Below are positions 23,433 to 30,993 of a stretch of DNA of 64,000 nucleotides, in pieces. Origin of the DNA: UBA10649 sp965278945 (GTDB lineage Bacteria > Actinomycetota > Actinomycetes > S36-B12). The notes beneath the pieces are model-generated. The model was not told the DNA's origin. It searched no databases and saw only the letters and a list, made by a program, of their open reading frames with translations. The stretch lies in the NCBI GenBank assembly GCA_965278945.1, contig OZ257128.1:806001-870000 (forward strand), in the 5' to 3' direction. Each line of letters opens with the position of its first letter. Position 1 is the first letter of the stretch. The position numbers and the translations under genes are program-made.

Positions 23433-24835
23433 TAGAGGGGGATGTTGCCGTGCTGCCCGCGAACGCCGGGGGTATCGAGCAGCACCAGCGCCACCGCACG
23501 CCGGGTCTTGTCCGGGGTGACCACCTCGTGGACCACGCCGAGATCGATCGCCCGGGCGATGCCACCTGAGATCACCTCGTGCTCGGCCGCAAGTTCCAGC
23601 TCCACCTGCGCGCGCGCATCCTCGGGCACCTCGGCCAGGCGCCGCCGATGCAGGATACGGATGGCCGCGACGGCTCCCATGACGGCGACCTCGGCGTTGG
23701 GCCACGCATACACGCGGGTCGCCCCGAGCGAGGCGGCATTCATGGCGATGTACGCGCCGCCGTAGGCCTTGCGGGTGACGACGGTGACCCTCGGCACCAC
23801 GCACTCGGCGAAGGCGTGCAGCAGCTTTGCGCCGCGCCGGACGACCCCGTCCCACTCCTGGCCCACGCCCGGCAGGTAGCCGGGCACGTCGACCAGGACA
23901 ACCAGCGGAACCGCGAACGCGTCGCACATCCGCACGAATCGGGCAGCCTTCTCCGCGCTCGAGGAGTCCAGGCAGCCGCCAAGGCGCAGCGGGTTGTTCG
24001 CGACGATGCCGACGGTACGGCCGCCGAGGCGACCGAGCCCGACCATGATGTTCGGTGCCCACTTGGCGTGCAGTTCCACCAGGGTGCCCTCGTCGAGGAA
24101 GGCCTCGACCAGCGGGTGCACGTCATACGCGCGGCGCGAGGACTCCGGGAGCGAGGCACCGAGGTCGACGTCATCGATCGAGTCGATATCGAGCGAACCT
24201 TGATGGCCGAGAAGGGCGCAGAGCCTGCGGCCCTTCTCCATGGCCTCGTCATCGCTGTCGGTCGTGATGTGGACGACGCCGCTGCGCCGTCCGTGCGGCT
24301 CAGGCCCGCCGAGCCGATCCATGTCGACGTCCTCGCCGGTCACGGACCTAACGACCTCCGGGCCGGTGACGAAGATCCGGCCACTGGGGCCGAGCACCAC
24401 GATGTCGGTGAGCGCGGGTCCGTACGCCGCGCCGCCTGCTGCGGGGCCGAGCACGACGGAGATCTGCGGAACCTTGCCCGATGCCCGTGTCATGGCGGCG
24501 AACACGCGACCTACCGCGTCGAGGCTTGCGACTCCTTCGCGCAGCCGGGCCCCGCCCGAGTACCACAGGCCGACGACTGGCGCCGAGTCGGCGAAGGCTC
24601 GGTCGTAGGCCGTGACGATCGCGCGGCACCCCTCGATCCCCATCGCGCCGCCCTGGACCGTCGGGTCAGTCGCGAAGGCCACGACGTGGGTGCCGTGAGT
24701 GCGACCGATTGCTGCGAGCACTCCGCGGTCATCCTCGGGAGTGATGGTCGTGAACTCACCGTCGTCGAAGAACGCGGCCAGTCGCGCGCGGGGGGACCGC
24801 GGGTCGAGAGCTGGCTCGGTGGTTGCGGTGGTCAT
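23432..24835 (-). CDS. accD: Acyl-CoA carboxylase carboxyltransferase (beta) subunit
   Basis: A 467-residue carboxyltransferase with both crotonase-like halves (N half GGAMGIEGCRAIVTAYDRA, LWYSGGARLREGV; C half VLVDVPGYLPGVGQE and KAYGGAYIAMN). It transfers the carboxyl group from biotin to acetyl- or propionyl-CoA to give malonyl-CoA for the Fab enzymes encoded upstream in the same operon. Its position after fabF corresponds to mycobacterial accD6. The ATG at 24835 is 1 nt after the fabF stop. The stop TAG abuts a dispersed repeat, whose first base supplies its G. Confidence 0.9.
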   Translation of the reverse strand: MTTATTEPALDPRSPRARLAAFFDDGEFTTITPEDDRGVLAAIGRTHGTHVVAFATDPTVQGGAMGIEGCRAIVTAYDRAFADSAPVVGLWYSGGARLREGVASLDAVGRVFAAMTRASGKVPQISVVLGPAAGGAAYGPALTDIVVLGPSGRIFVTGPEVVRSVTGEDVDMDRLGGPEPHGRRSGVVHITTDSDDEAMEKGRRLCALLGHQGSLDIDSIDDVDLGASLPESSRRAYDVHPLVEAFLDEGTLVELHAKWAPNIMVGLGRLGGRTVGIVANNPLRLGGCLDSSSAEKAARFVRMCDAFAVPLVVLVDVPGYLPGVGQEWDGVVRRGAKLLHAFAECVVPRVTVVTRKAYGGAYIAMNAASLGATRVYAWPNAEVAVMGAVAAIRILHRRRLAEVPEDARAQVELELAAEHEVISGGIARAIDLGVVHEVVTPDKTRRAVALVLLDTPGVRGQHGNIPL

Positions 24836-24836
24836 G

Positions 24837-26069
24837 TCAGACGCTCCGGAAGGCGACGGCGACTTCGTGGCCGCCGAACCCGAATGAGTTGTTGATCGCC
24901 GCGATGTCGCCGGCCGGCAGCGGCCGGGGCTCGCCGACCGCGACGTCGAGGGTGACCGCCGGGTCGAGATCGACCAGGTTGGCCGTCGGCGGCACCAGAC
25001 GATCGCGCAGCGCGAGGATCGTGAAGATGGACTCGATCGCCCCCGCGCCGCCGAGCAGGTGGCCGGTCAAGGACTTGGTTGCCGCGACGACCGCATGGTC
25101 GGTGTCGTCACCGAGGGCGAGACGAATTGCCGTGGCCTCCGCGACGTCGCCCTGGGGTGTCGAGGTGGCGTGCGCGTTGACGTGAACGATGTCCGCAGGC
25201 GTGAGGCCGGCGTCCTCGAGCGCAAAGCCGATGGCGCGCGCGGCGCCTTTGCCCTCAGGATCGGGCTGCGCGATGTGGTAGCCGTTCGACGTGAGTCCCG
25301 CGCCGCCGTAGATGCCGTAGACGGTCGCGCCACGAGCAGCGGCGAACTCGGCACTCTCGAGCACGACCATGCCCGCGCCCTCGCCCATGACGAAGCCGTC
25401 GCGACCCGTGTCGTACGGACGCGATGCGCCAGCCGGATCGTCATTGCGAGTGGACAGGGCGCGCATCGCGGCGAACCCGGCCATCGTGATCGGGTGGATG
25501 ACCGCCTCGGTCCCGCCGGCGATGACGACGTCGGCGCGACCGGTCTGGATCATGCGCGCAGCGAAGGAGATGGCCTCGGCACCGGACGAGCAGGCGCTGA
25601 CCGGAGTGTGAATGCCCGCACGCGCACCGATCTCGAGTCCGACGATGGCGGCCGGGCCGTTCGGCATGATCATCGTGACCATGTGGGGGGAAATGCGAGA
25701 AGGCCCGCGCTCGCGAAGGATGTCATAGGAGTCAAGCAGCGACGTGACGCCGCCGATGCCCGATGCGACGACCGCACCGAGGCGGTCCGGATCGACCTCC
25801 GGGGAGCCGGCCTGGGCCCAGGCCTCGCGAGCGGCGACGATCGCCGCCTGCTGTGACCGGTCCATGCGGCGGGCCTCGACCCGGTCGATGACCTCGGCAG
25901 GGTTGACCTTCATCTGACCGGCGATCTTCGACGGCTGGTCGGCAATCCAGTCTGCGTCGATGCGACTGATGCCGGGGGTTCCGGCGAGGGCGGCTGCCCA
26001 GGAGGTGGCTACATCGCCGCCAATGGGCGTCGTCATGCCCATGCCCGTCACGACAACTTGCGTGGTCAT
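24837..26069 (-). CDS. fabF: Beta-ketoacyl-ACP synthase II
   Basis: A 410-residue KAS II. The Cys-His-His triad is visible in SACSSGAEAI, NAHATSTPQGD and LTGHLLGGAGA, with the Lys of TKSLTGH. It condenses malonyl-ACP with acyl-ACP in chain elongation. Start ATG 26069 with GGAGGG upstream. It is separated from acpP by 102 bp containing a very strong hairpin (26108-26164), although both are on the same strand and presumably the same operon. Confidence 0.95.
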   Translation of the reverse strand: MTTQVVVTGMGMTTPIGGDVATSWAAALAGTPGISRIDADWIADQPSKIAGQMKVNPAEVIDRVEARRMDRSQQAAIVAAREAWAQAGSPEVDPDRLGAVVASGIGGVTSLLDSYDILRERGPSRISPHMVTMIMPNGPAAIVGLEIGARAGIHTPVSACSSGAEAISFAARMIQTGRADVVIAGGTEAVIHPITMAGFAAMRALSTRNDDPAGASRPYDTGRDGFVMGEGAGMVVLESAEFAAARGATVYGIYGGAGLTSNGYHIAQPDPEGKGAARAIGFALEDAGLTPADIVHVNAHATSTPQGDVAEATAIRLALGDDTDHAVVAATKSLTGHLLGGAGAIESIFTILALRDRLVPPTANLVDLDPAVTLDVAVGEPRPLPAGDIAAINNSFGFGGHEVAVAFRSV

Positions 26070-26107
26070 TGGATCCCTCCTATCGCGGATACCGCGTGTT
26101 CAGCCCG

Positions 26108-26164
26108 CGACCTTGAGGTTGGCGTGGAAAATCCGGGTGGAAATCCACGCCAACCTCAAGGTCG
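26108..26164 (-). promoter_or_regulatory. Strong intercistronic hairpin between acpP and fabF
   Basis: A perfect 21-bp inverted repeat (arms 26108-26128 and 26144-26164) with a 15-nt loop, in the gap acpP-fabF. There is no T tract after it on the minus strand. It lies 8 bp after the acpP stop codon. It is likely an mRNA 3'-end stabiliser and partial terminator that raises acyl carrier protein above its operon partners. Structure seen; role inferred. Confidence 0.7.
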
Positions 26165-26171
26165 ACGCGTG

Positions 26172-26414
26172 CTACTGGTTCTGGTTTGCAGCGATGAAGC
26201 TGACGGCGTCGCCGACGGTCTTGAGGTTCTTGACCTCGCTGTCGGGGATCTTCACGCCCCACTTGTCCTCCGCCGCCATGACAACCTCGACCATCGACAG
26301 CGAGTCGATGTCCAGGTCGTCGACGAAGGACTTGTCGGGCTGAACGTCCTCTACGGGCACGCCTGCGACCTCGTTGACGATGGTGGCGAGGCCTTCCAGG
26401 ATGTCCTGGCTCAT
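26172..26414 (-). CDS. acpP: Acyl carrier protein
   Basis: An 80-residue ACP with the phosphopantetheine site in LDIDSLSMVE, the serine of DSL. Start ATG 26414, preceded by AAGGGA. It carries growing acyl chains among the enzymes of this operon. A strong hairpin follows its stop codon, which fits the high abundance ACP needs relative to FabH and FabF. Confidence 0.95.
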   Translation of the reverse strand: MSQDILEGLATIVNEVAGVPVEDVQPDKSFVDDLDIDSLSMVEVVMAAEDKWGVKIPDSEVKNLKTVGDAVSFIAANQNQ

Positions 26415-26460
26415 GTGATTCCCTTTCGTTCGTTGTGCAATGCGGGGCGGGCGGGTCGGG

Positions 26461-27465
26461 CTAGGGAAGCGTGACGACCTGAGCAGCGAACACGAGGCCC
26501 GCACCAAAGCCGATCAGGAGTGCAGTGCCGCCGTGCGGGATCTCCCCGGACTCCAGCATGCGCTCCATGGCCAACGGTACTGACGCCGCCGAGGTGTTGC
26601 CCGTATAGGCAATGTCGCGCGCCACCGGGACATGCTCGGGAAGCTTGATTGCGCGCACCATCGCGTCGGTGATGCGCATGTTCGCCTGATGCGGGATGAA
26701 CGCGTCGAGGTCGTTCGCGTCGACGCCGGCTACGTCAAGAGCGCTCTGCGCGACCTTCGACATCTCTCCGACGGCCCAGCGGAAGACCTGCTGGCCCTGC
26801 ATCGTCAGCGTGGGGAAGATCGGGCCGCCGTTGTCGCGGTAGTCGATCATCGACTGCGTCATCGTGATGGCGTCCTTCTGCGCGCCGTCGGATCCCCAGA
26901 CCACAGGTCCGATCGCGGGAACGTCCGACGGCCCCAGGACTGCGGCTCCCGCGCCATCGGCGAACAAGAACGCCGTGCCCCGGTCGGCGGGGTTGACCCA
27001 GTCGGTCAGCTTCTCCACACCGATCAGCAGGACGTACTCCGCGCTGCCGCCGCGAATCATGTCGCTGGCCATCGTGACGCCGTAGCAGAAGCCGGCGCAT
27101 GCGGCGCTGAGATCGATGGCGCCAGAACTGTTCGCCCCGAGCTGAGCGGCGACTTCCACCGCCGCGGATGGAGTCTGGTACGGGTGGGTGACGGTGGCGA
27201 GCATGACCATGCCGAGCTGATCGGCCGAGATGCCCGACGCCGCGAGTGCCTTTCGCCCGGCGGCGACAGCCAGGTCGACGACGGTCTCGTCGGGAGCGGC
27301 GTAGCGGCGCTCGATGATTCCCGAGCGCTCGCGAATCCACTCGTCGGTGGAGTCGATCTGCTCGCAGATCTCCGCGTTGGTGACGATGCGATCGGGGCGA
27401 TAGCCAGCGACAGACAGGATGCGCGCGTACTTGGCGCCGACGGCCGGGGTGATTGCAGCACTCAC
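26461..27465 (-). CDS. fabH: Beta-ketoacyl-ACP synthase III
   Basis: A 334-residue KAS III with catalytic cysteine in SAACAGFCYG, His in IPHQANMRI and Asn in YTGNTSAAS. It starts fatty-acid chains from an acyl-CoA primer and malonyl-ACP; in actinobacteria branched primers are common. The ATG at 27465 overlaps the fabD stop by 4 nt, so it is coupled to fabD. Confidence 0.95.
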   Translation of the reverse strand: MSAAITPAVGAKYARILSVAGYRPDRIVTNAEICEQIDSTDEWIRERSGIIERRYAAPDETVVDLAVAAGRKALAASGISADQLGMVMLATVTHPYQTPSAAVEVAAQLGANSSGAIDLSAACAGFCYGVTMASDMIRGGSAEYVLLIGVEKLTDWVNPADRGTAFLFADGAGAAVLGPSDVPAIGPVVWGSDGAQKDAITMTQSMIDYRDNGGPIFPTLTMQGQQVFRWAVGEMSKVAQSALDVAGVDANDLDAFIPHQANMRITDAMVRAIKLPEHVPVARDIAYTGNTSAASVPLAMERMLESGEIPHGGTALLIGFGAGLVFAAQVVTLP

Positions 27466-28655
27466 GCTGTTGCCTCCTGGGCGAGGGGGTGCAGGCGGAT
27501 GATCGGCTGGCCCGGCGCAACCGGATCGCCTTCCTCAACGAGCCACTCCACGACCGTGCCGCCGTGCGGCGCGACAACCGGGATGGACTCGCGCAGGGTC
27601 TCGACGATGCCGACGACGGTGTCCTTGGCGACCTCGTCGCCCTCGACGAGCGGCTCGCCCATCCGGAAGGTGCCCTTGATCGGCGCGACGAGCAGGCGCC
27701 ACGTGGGCGAGGCATCGAGGTGACCTGCCTTGCCGTGCTTCTCGATCAGGCGCCAGGCGGCGGGCAGGTCGTCGGGTGTCTTGACGGCGAGGGTCTCGAC
27801 GCCCGGCAGCGCGCGCTTGGCCAGGCCGACGAGAGTTCCGGCGGGCGGGATCTCGATGATGGCGGTTACCCCGAGATCGGCCATGGCGCTCATGCACAGG
27901 TCCCAGCGGACCGGGTTGCTCACCTGCGAGACCAGTCGGCGCAGGACATCGCGTCCGTCGTGCACGACGCGCCCATCGGCGTTCGAGATCAACGGAATGC
28001 GCGGATCGCGAGTGGTCATCGACTTGGCGTACCCGGCGAGGACATCGACCGCGGGCGCCATGTGGGTGGTGTGGAAGGCACCGGCGACCTCGAGTGGACG
28101 CACGCGCGCGCCCTCGGGCGGGTCTGCAGCGAAGGCGGCAAGCTGATCGAGGGTTCCTGCGACGACGATCTGCCCGGCGCCGTTCATGTTCGCGGGCGTG
28201 AGTCCGTGCTTCTCGGCGGCAGAGACGACCTCATCGGCGTCCCCGCCAAGTACCGCGCTCATTCCCGTCGCGGTGACGTGGGAGGCATCGGCCATCAGAC
28301 GGCCGCGCTCGCGGACGAACACCATGGCTTGCTCAGCAGTGAGGACTCCGGCACCCACGGCAGCCGTGATCTCGCCGACGGAGTGGCCCGCACCCGCGCC
28401 GATGTGAGAGAACGCGTTGCCGGGGTGCGGGAAGAGGGCCAGGAGGGTGACCAGACCGGCTCCGACGATCAGCGGCTGGGCAACCGCGGTGTCGCGAATC
28501 GTGTCGGCGTCGGACACCGTGCCGTGCTTGACGAGATCGATGCCGGCGACGGTGGACAGCCAGTCCAGGCGTCCCTGCACGCCGGGAATCTCCAGCCAGG
28601 GCGTGAGGAATCCGGGGGACTGGGCACTCTGTCCGGGAGCGACGACGACGAGCAT
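27462..28655 (-). CDS. fabD: Malonyl-CoA:ACP transacylase with C-terminal biotinyl/lipoyl-like domain
   Basis: A 397-residue protein. Residues 1-310 are FabD: GQSAQ oxyanion loop, nucleophile Ser92 in GHSVGE, His195/198 in GAFHTTHM. It loads malonyl groups on ACP. Residues about 320-388 add a domain not usual in FabD. It has the biotinyl/lipoyl fold pattern (LLVAPIKGTF, EGDEVAKDTVVGIVE, APHGGTVVEWLVEEGDPVAPGQPIIRL), but the biotin lysine position (MK in carriers) reads LR, Arg355, so it cannot be biotinylated there. Start ATG 28655. The frame is continuous and coupled to fabH, which argues against a sequence error. Confidence 0.92.
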   Translation of the reverse strand: MLVVVAPGQSAQSPGFLTPWLEIPGVQGRLDWLSTVAGIDLVKHGTVSDADTIRDTAVAQPLIVGAGLVTLLALFPHPGNAFSHIGAGAGHSVGEITAAVGAGVLTAEQAMVFVRERGRLMADASHVTATGMSAVLGGDADEVVSAAEKHGLTPANMNGAGQIVVAGTLDQLAAFAADPPEGARVRPLEVAGAFHTTHMAPAVDVLAGYAKSMTTRDPRIPLISNADGRVVHDGRDVLRRLVSQVSNPVRWDLCMSAMADLGVTAIIEIPPAGTLVGLAKRALPGVETLAVKTPDDLPAAWRLIEKHGKAGHLDASPTWRLLVAPIKGTFRMGEPLVEGDEVAKDTVVGIVETLRESIPVVAPHGGTVVEWLVEEGDPVAPGQPIIRLHPLAQEATA

Positions 28656-28715
28656 CTTCGTAGCCTTCCGTGAAGCGGTCCGGTGGTGCGCTGTTGAGCC
28701 CGCCAATGTACTGCC

Positions 28716-28746
28716 GGGATCTTTGTAGGAATCCTACAAAGATCCC
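28716..28746. promoter_or_regulatory. Perfect palindrome upstream of fabD, candidate FasR operator
   Basis: A 15-bp perfect inverted repeat around one central base (left arm GGGATCTTTGTAGGA). It starts at the base after the fasR stop codon and lies 61 bp before the fabD start. A TACATT box (28710-28705, minus) follows, so the palindrome covers the -35 zone. In Streptomyces, FasR binds this intergenic region and activates fabD. It could additionally act as a hairpin at the fasR 3' end. Confidence 0.65.
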
Positions 28747-29829
28747 TTACTCGGGCAGTTCCTCGCCCGCCAGCCTGCCCAGGGTCAGGCCGACCCTGAG
28801 CGTGAATGCTCCCCGGGCATCGGTCGGGCTGAAGCCGGTCAGGTCGGCGATGCGCCGCAGTCGGTAGCGAACGGTGTTGGGGTGGATGAACATCGACCTC
28901 GCGGTCGCCTCCAGCGATGGCGTGCGCTCGAGGAAGGTGGTCGCCGTGTCGTAGAGGGCGACGTCGCCGAGGAGGGGCCGGTACACCACCGCGACCAGCG
29001 TGCGAACGGCCTCCTGGTCGCCGTCGAGGGCACGTTCGGGCAGCAGGTCGGCTGCCGCCACCGGGCGCGGGGCGTCGGCCCAGCCCCATGCGGCCCGCAA
29101 TCCGGCGAGGGCCGATCGGGCGGCGTGCGGCACGAGTGCCAGGCCGGCGACGGGCTCGCTCGAAACGACCGGGCCCGGTCCGAAGTGCGGTGCGAGGAGC
29201 CGAGCCGCCTTGGGGATGTCGCTGCCGCGGCCGACGACAGCGAGCAGCGTTGATCCGTGGATGCCGGTGAGCAGGTCGAGCGAATGGTGGTCGGCGGCCC
29301 GCCGCAGGACGTCGAGCGCGAGCTCGGGATCACCGAGCGGTGCCGCACCCGCGACGACCGCGACCTGCCCCTGCGTCGACCACCCGAGCGCGGCGACCCG
29401 GCCGAGCACCGATTCGTCGACCTCGTCGCGCAGCAGGGCATCGACGACGAGCGCCTCGAGTCGCGCGTCCCACGCCCCCCGCGCCTCCGCGGCACGCGCG
29501 TACACCTCAGCCGCCGAGAACGCGATGTCGCGTGTGTAGCGCAGGACCGCCAGTCGCAACTGCGGCTGGTCGGCCTCGGTCGCCAGGCTCTCGATCGCGG
29601 CTTCCACGACGCCGACCGTCGTCCTGACGAGATCGACCGTCTGCTCGAGCGAGATGACGCGCGCGAGCTCGCGAGGCGCGGCGCCGAACACGTCGGACGT
29701 CAGCGCGGGGCTGTCCTGCGGCGACGTGTACCAGTCGATGAATGCGGTGATGCCCGCCTGTGCGACCAGCGATACCCACGAGCGTTCCTCGGCGCCGAGT
29801 TCGCGGAACCAGGGGAGGGTCTCCTCCAT
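28747..29829 (-). CDS. fasR: FasR-like PucR-family transcriptional regulator of fatty-acid synthesis
   Basis: About 360 residues. N-terminal part ETLPWFRELGAEERSWVSLVAQAGI; C-terminal PucR-type helix-turn-helix with ATARSMFIHPNTVRYRLRRI. The position directly before fabD and the domain layout match Streptomyces FasR, the activator of the fab operon. The start is uncertain. ATG 29829 has no ribosome site, and homology-like residues (TRSTGELTTAATKRM) continue upstream to about 29892, overlapping the end of the VIT1-like gene, where only a CTG is available. Translational coupling to that gene is likely. Confidence 0.86.
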   Translation of the reverse strand: MEETLPWFRELGAEERSWVSLVAQAGITAFIDWYTSPQDSPALTSDVFGAAPRELARVISLEQTVDLVRTTVGVVEAAIESLATEADQPQLRLAVLRYTRDIAFSAAEVYARAAEARGAWDARLEALVVDALLRDEVDESVLGRVAALGWSTQGQVAVVAGAAPLGDPELALDVLRRAADHHSLDLLTGIHGSTLLAVVGRGSDIPKAARLLAPHFGPGPVVSSEPVAGLALVPHAARSALAGLRAAWGWADAPRPVAAADLLPERALDGDQEAVRTLVAVVYRPLLGDVALYDTATTFLERTPSLEATARSMFIHPNTVRYRLRRIADLTGFSPTDARGAFTLRVGLTLGRLAGEELPE

Positions 29830-29887
29830 TCGCTTGGTCGCGGCGGTGGTCAGCTCCCCGGTCGACCTCGTGAGGATGACCGCAGTG

Positions 29888-30991
29888 CTATCCAGTGGAG
29901 ACGCCGATGATTCGACCGACGGCGAATGTGATGACGGCGGCTCCGGAACCCCACATGAACTGACGCAACGCGGAGAACACCACGCCGCGACCGGACAACC
30001 GGCCAACGACGCCGCCGACGAGCAGCAGCGCGACGGCCGCAAGGACGATCGCGATCGCGAGCGGGATGGTCGTCGAGGCGCCGGGTGCCAGGAAGAACAG
30101 GTACGGAATGACGACGACGCTGGCACCGATCGCGAACGCCACGAAGCTGGAGAGCGCCACCTTGACCGGAGAGCCGAGCTCGTCGGGATCCAGTCCCAGC
30201 TCCTCGCGCGCGAGCGTGTCGAGCGCGGTCTTGGGATCGGACATGATCTTGCGCGCGACGGTCGCCGCCGTCTCGCGATCAAGACCCTTCGCGCGGTAGA
30301 TGAGCTCGAGTTCCTTCTCCTCCTCCTCGGGCTTCTCGCGCAGTTCGTTCGCCTCGATATCGATCTCGCGACGGAACAGGTCGCGCTGGCTGGCGACGCT
30401 GACGTACTCGCCGGCCGCCATGCTGAACGCGCCCGCCAGCAGTCCTGCGACACCCGCGAACAGGACCGTGCGATTGCTCGTCGACGCGCCGGCGAAGCCC
30501 ATGACGAGCGCGGTATTGGACACGAGTCCATCGCTTATCCCGAACACGGCGGCGCGCGTGGATCCGGTGCGGTCGCCCCGGTGCCACGGCTCCAACGCGA
30601 CCGGCGAGGTCATGCGGCTGAGCACCTCGATGTGACGGCGTTCCTCGTCGGCCATCGATGACGGTGCCTCGGGCTCGGAGTCGTACATGCCGGCGTCGTC
30701 GGCCTCGACCATCTCCAGGTCGCCGAGCACCTCGTTGAACCCGGCGCCGCGGGCCCGCGCGACGAGCGCGGCATTCGTCGGATCGAGCGACGTCGGAGCC
30801 GGGGGGACGTCGACTCCGTGCTCGGCGAGCTTCTCGATCCAGTGCGCAGCGTGCTCGTCCTCCATCGACGCGAGTTCGAGCAGTGCCTCGCGGCGTTCCC
30901 CGTCGACGGTCTGCGCGAGGGCGCGATAGAGCAATGACGCGCTCCGCTCGGCCTCGAGGTACCGCAGGAAGCGTCGCGGATCGGAGGCCAT
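29888..30991 (-). CDS. VIT1/CCC1-family metal transporter with ferritin-like N-terminus
   Basis: A 367-residue protein. Residues 1-140 are a rubrerythrin/ferritin-like helical domain (ExxH-type motifs in LEAERSASLLYRALA, ASMEDEHAAHW and ADEERRHIEV). The C-terminal part is a VIT1/CCC1 domain with five membrane helices (AAVFGISDGLVSNTALVMGF, GAFSMAAGEYVSVASQ) and a cytosolic helical insert rich in Glu/Lys. VIT proteins move Fe(II) or Mn(II) out of the cytosol; the ferritin-like part may sense or oxidise iron. The start is 3 nt after the aceE stop codon, so it is in the aceE transcript. Confidence 0.86.
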   Translation of the reverse strand: MASDPRRFLRYLEAERSASLLYRALAQTVDGERREALLELASMEDEHAAHWIEKLAEHGVDVPPAPTSLDPTNAALVARARGAGFNEVLGDLEMVEADDAGMYDSEPEAPSSMADEERRHIEVLSRMTSPVALEPWHRGDRTGSTRAAVFGISDGLVSNTALVMGFAGASTSNRTVLFAGVAGLLAGAFSMAAGEYVSVASQRDLFRREIDIEANELREKPEEEEKELELIYRAKGLDRETAATVARKIMSDPKTALDTLAREELGLDPDELGSPVKVALSSFVAFAIGASVVVIPYLFFLAPGASTTIPLAIAIVLAAVALLLVGGVVGRLSGRGVVFSALRQFMWGSGAAVITFAVGRIIGVSTG

Positions 30992-30993
30992 CG

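Noticed and set aside
22215..24062. A 615-codon open frame joining the transposase to sequence antisense to accD
   Set aside because: Codons upstream of 23255 give Arg/Gly-rich nonsense opposite a well-supported accD; the true start has a ribosome site at 23255.
27462..28655. FabD tail as a product of a sequencing frameshift
   Set aside because: The frame runs without break from the FabD core into the tail, the tail has coherent domain-like sequence, and its stop overlaps the fabH start as expected for operon coupling.
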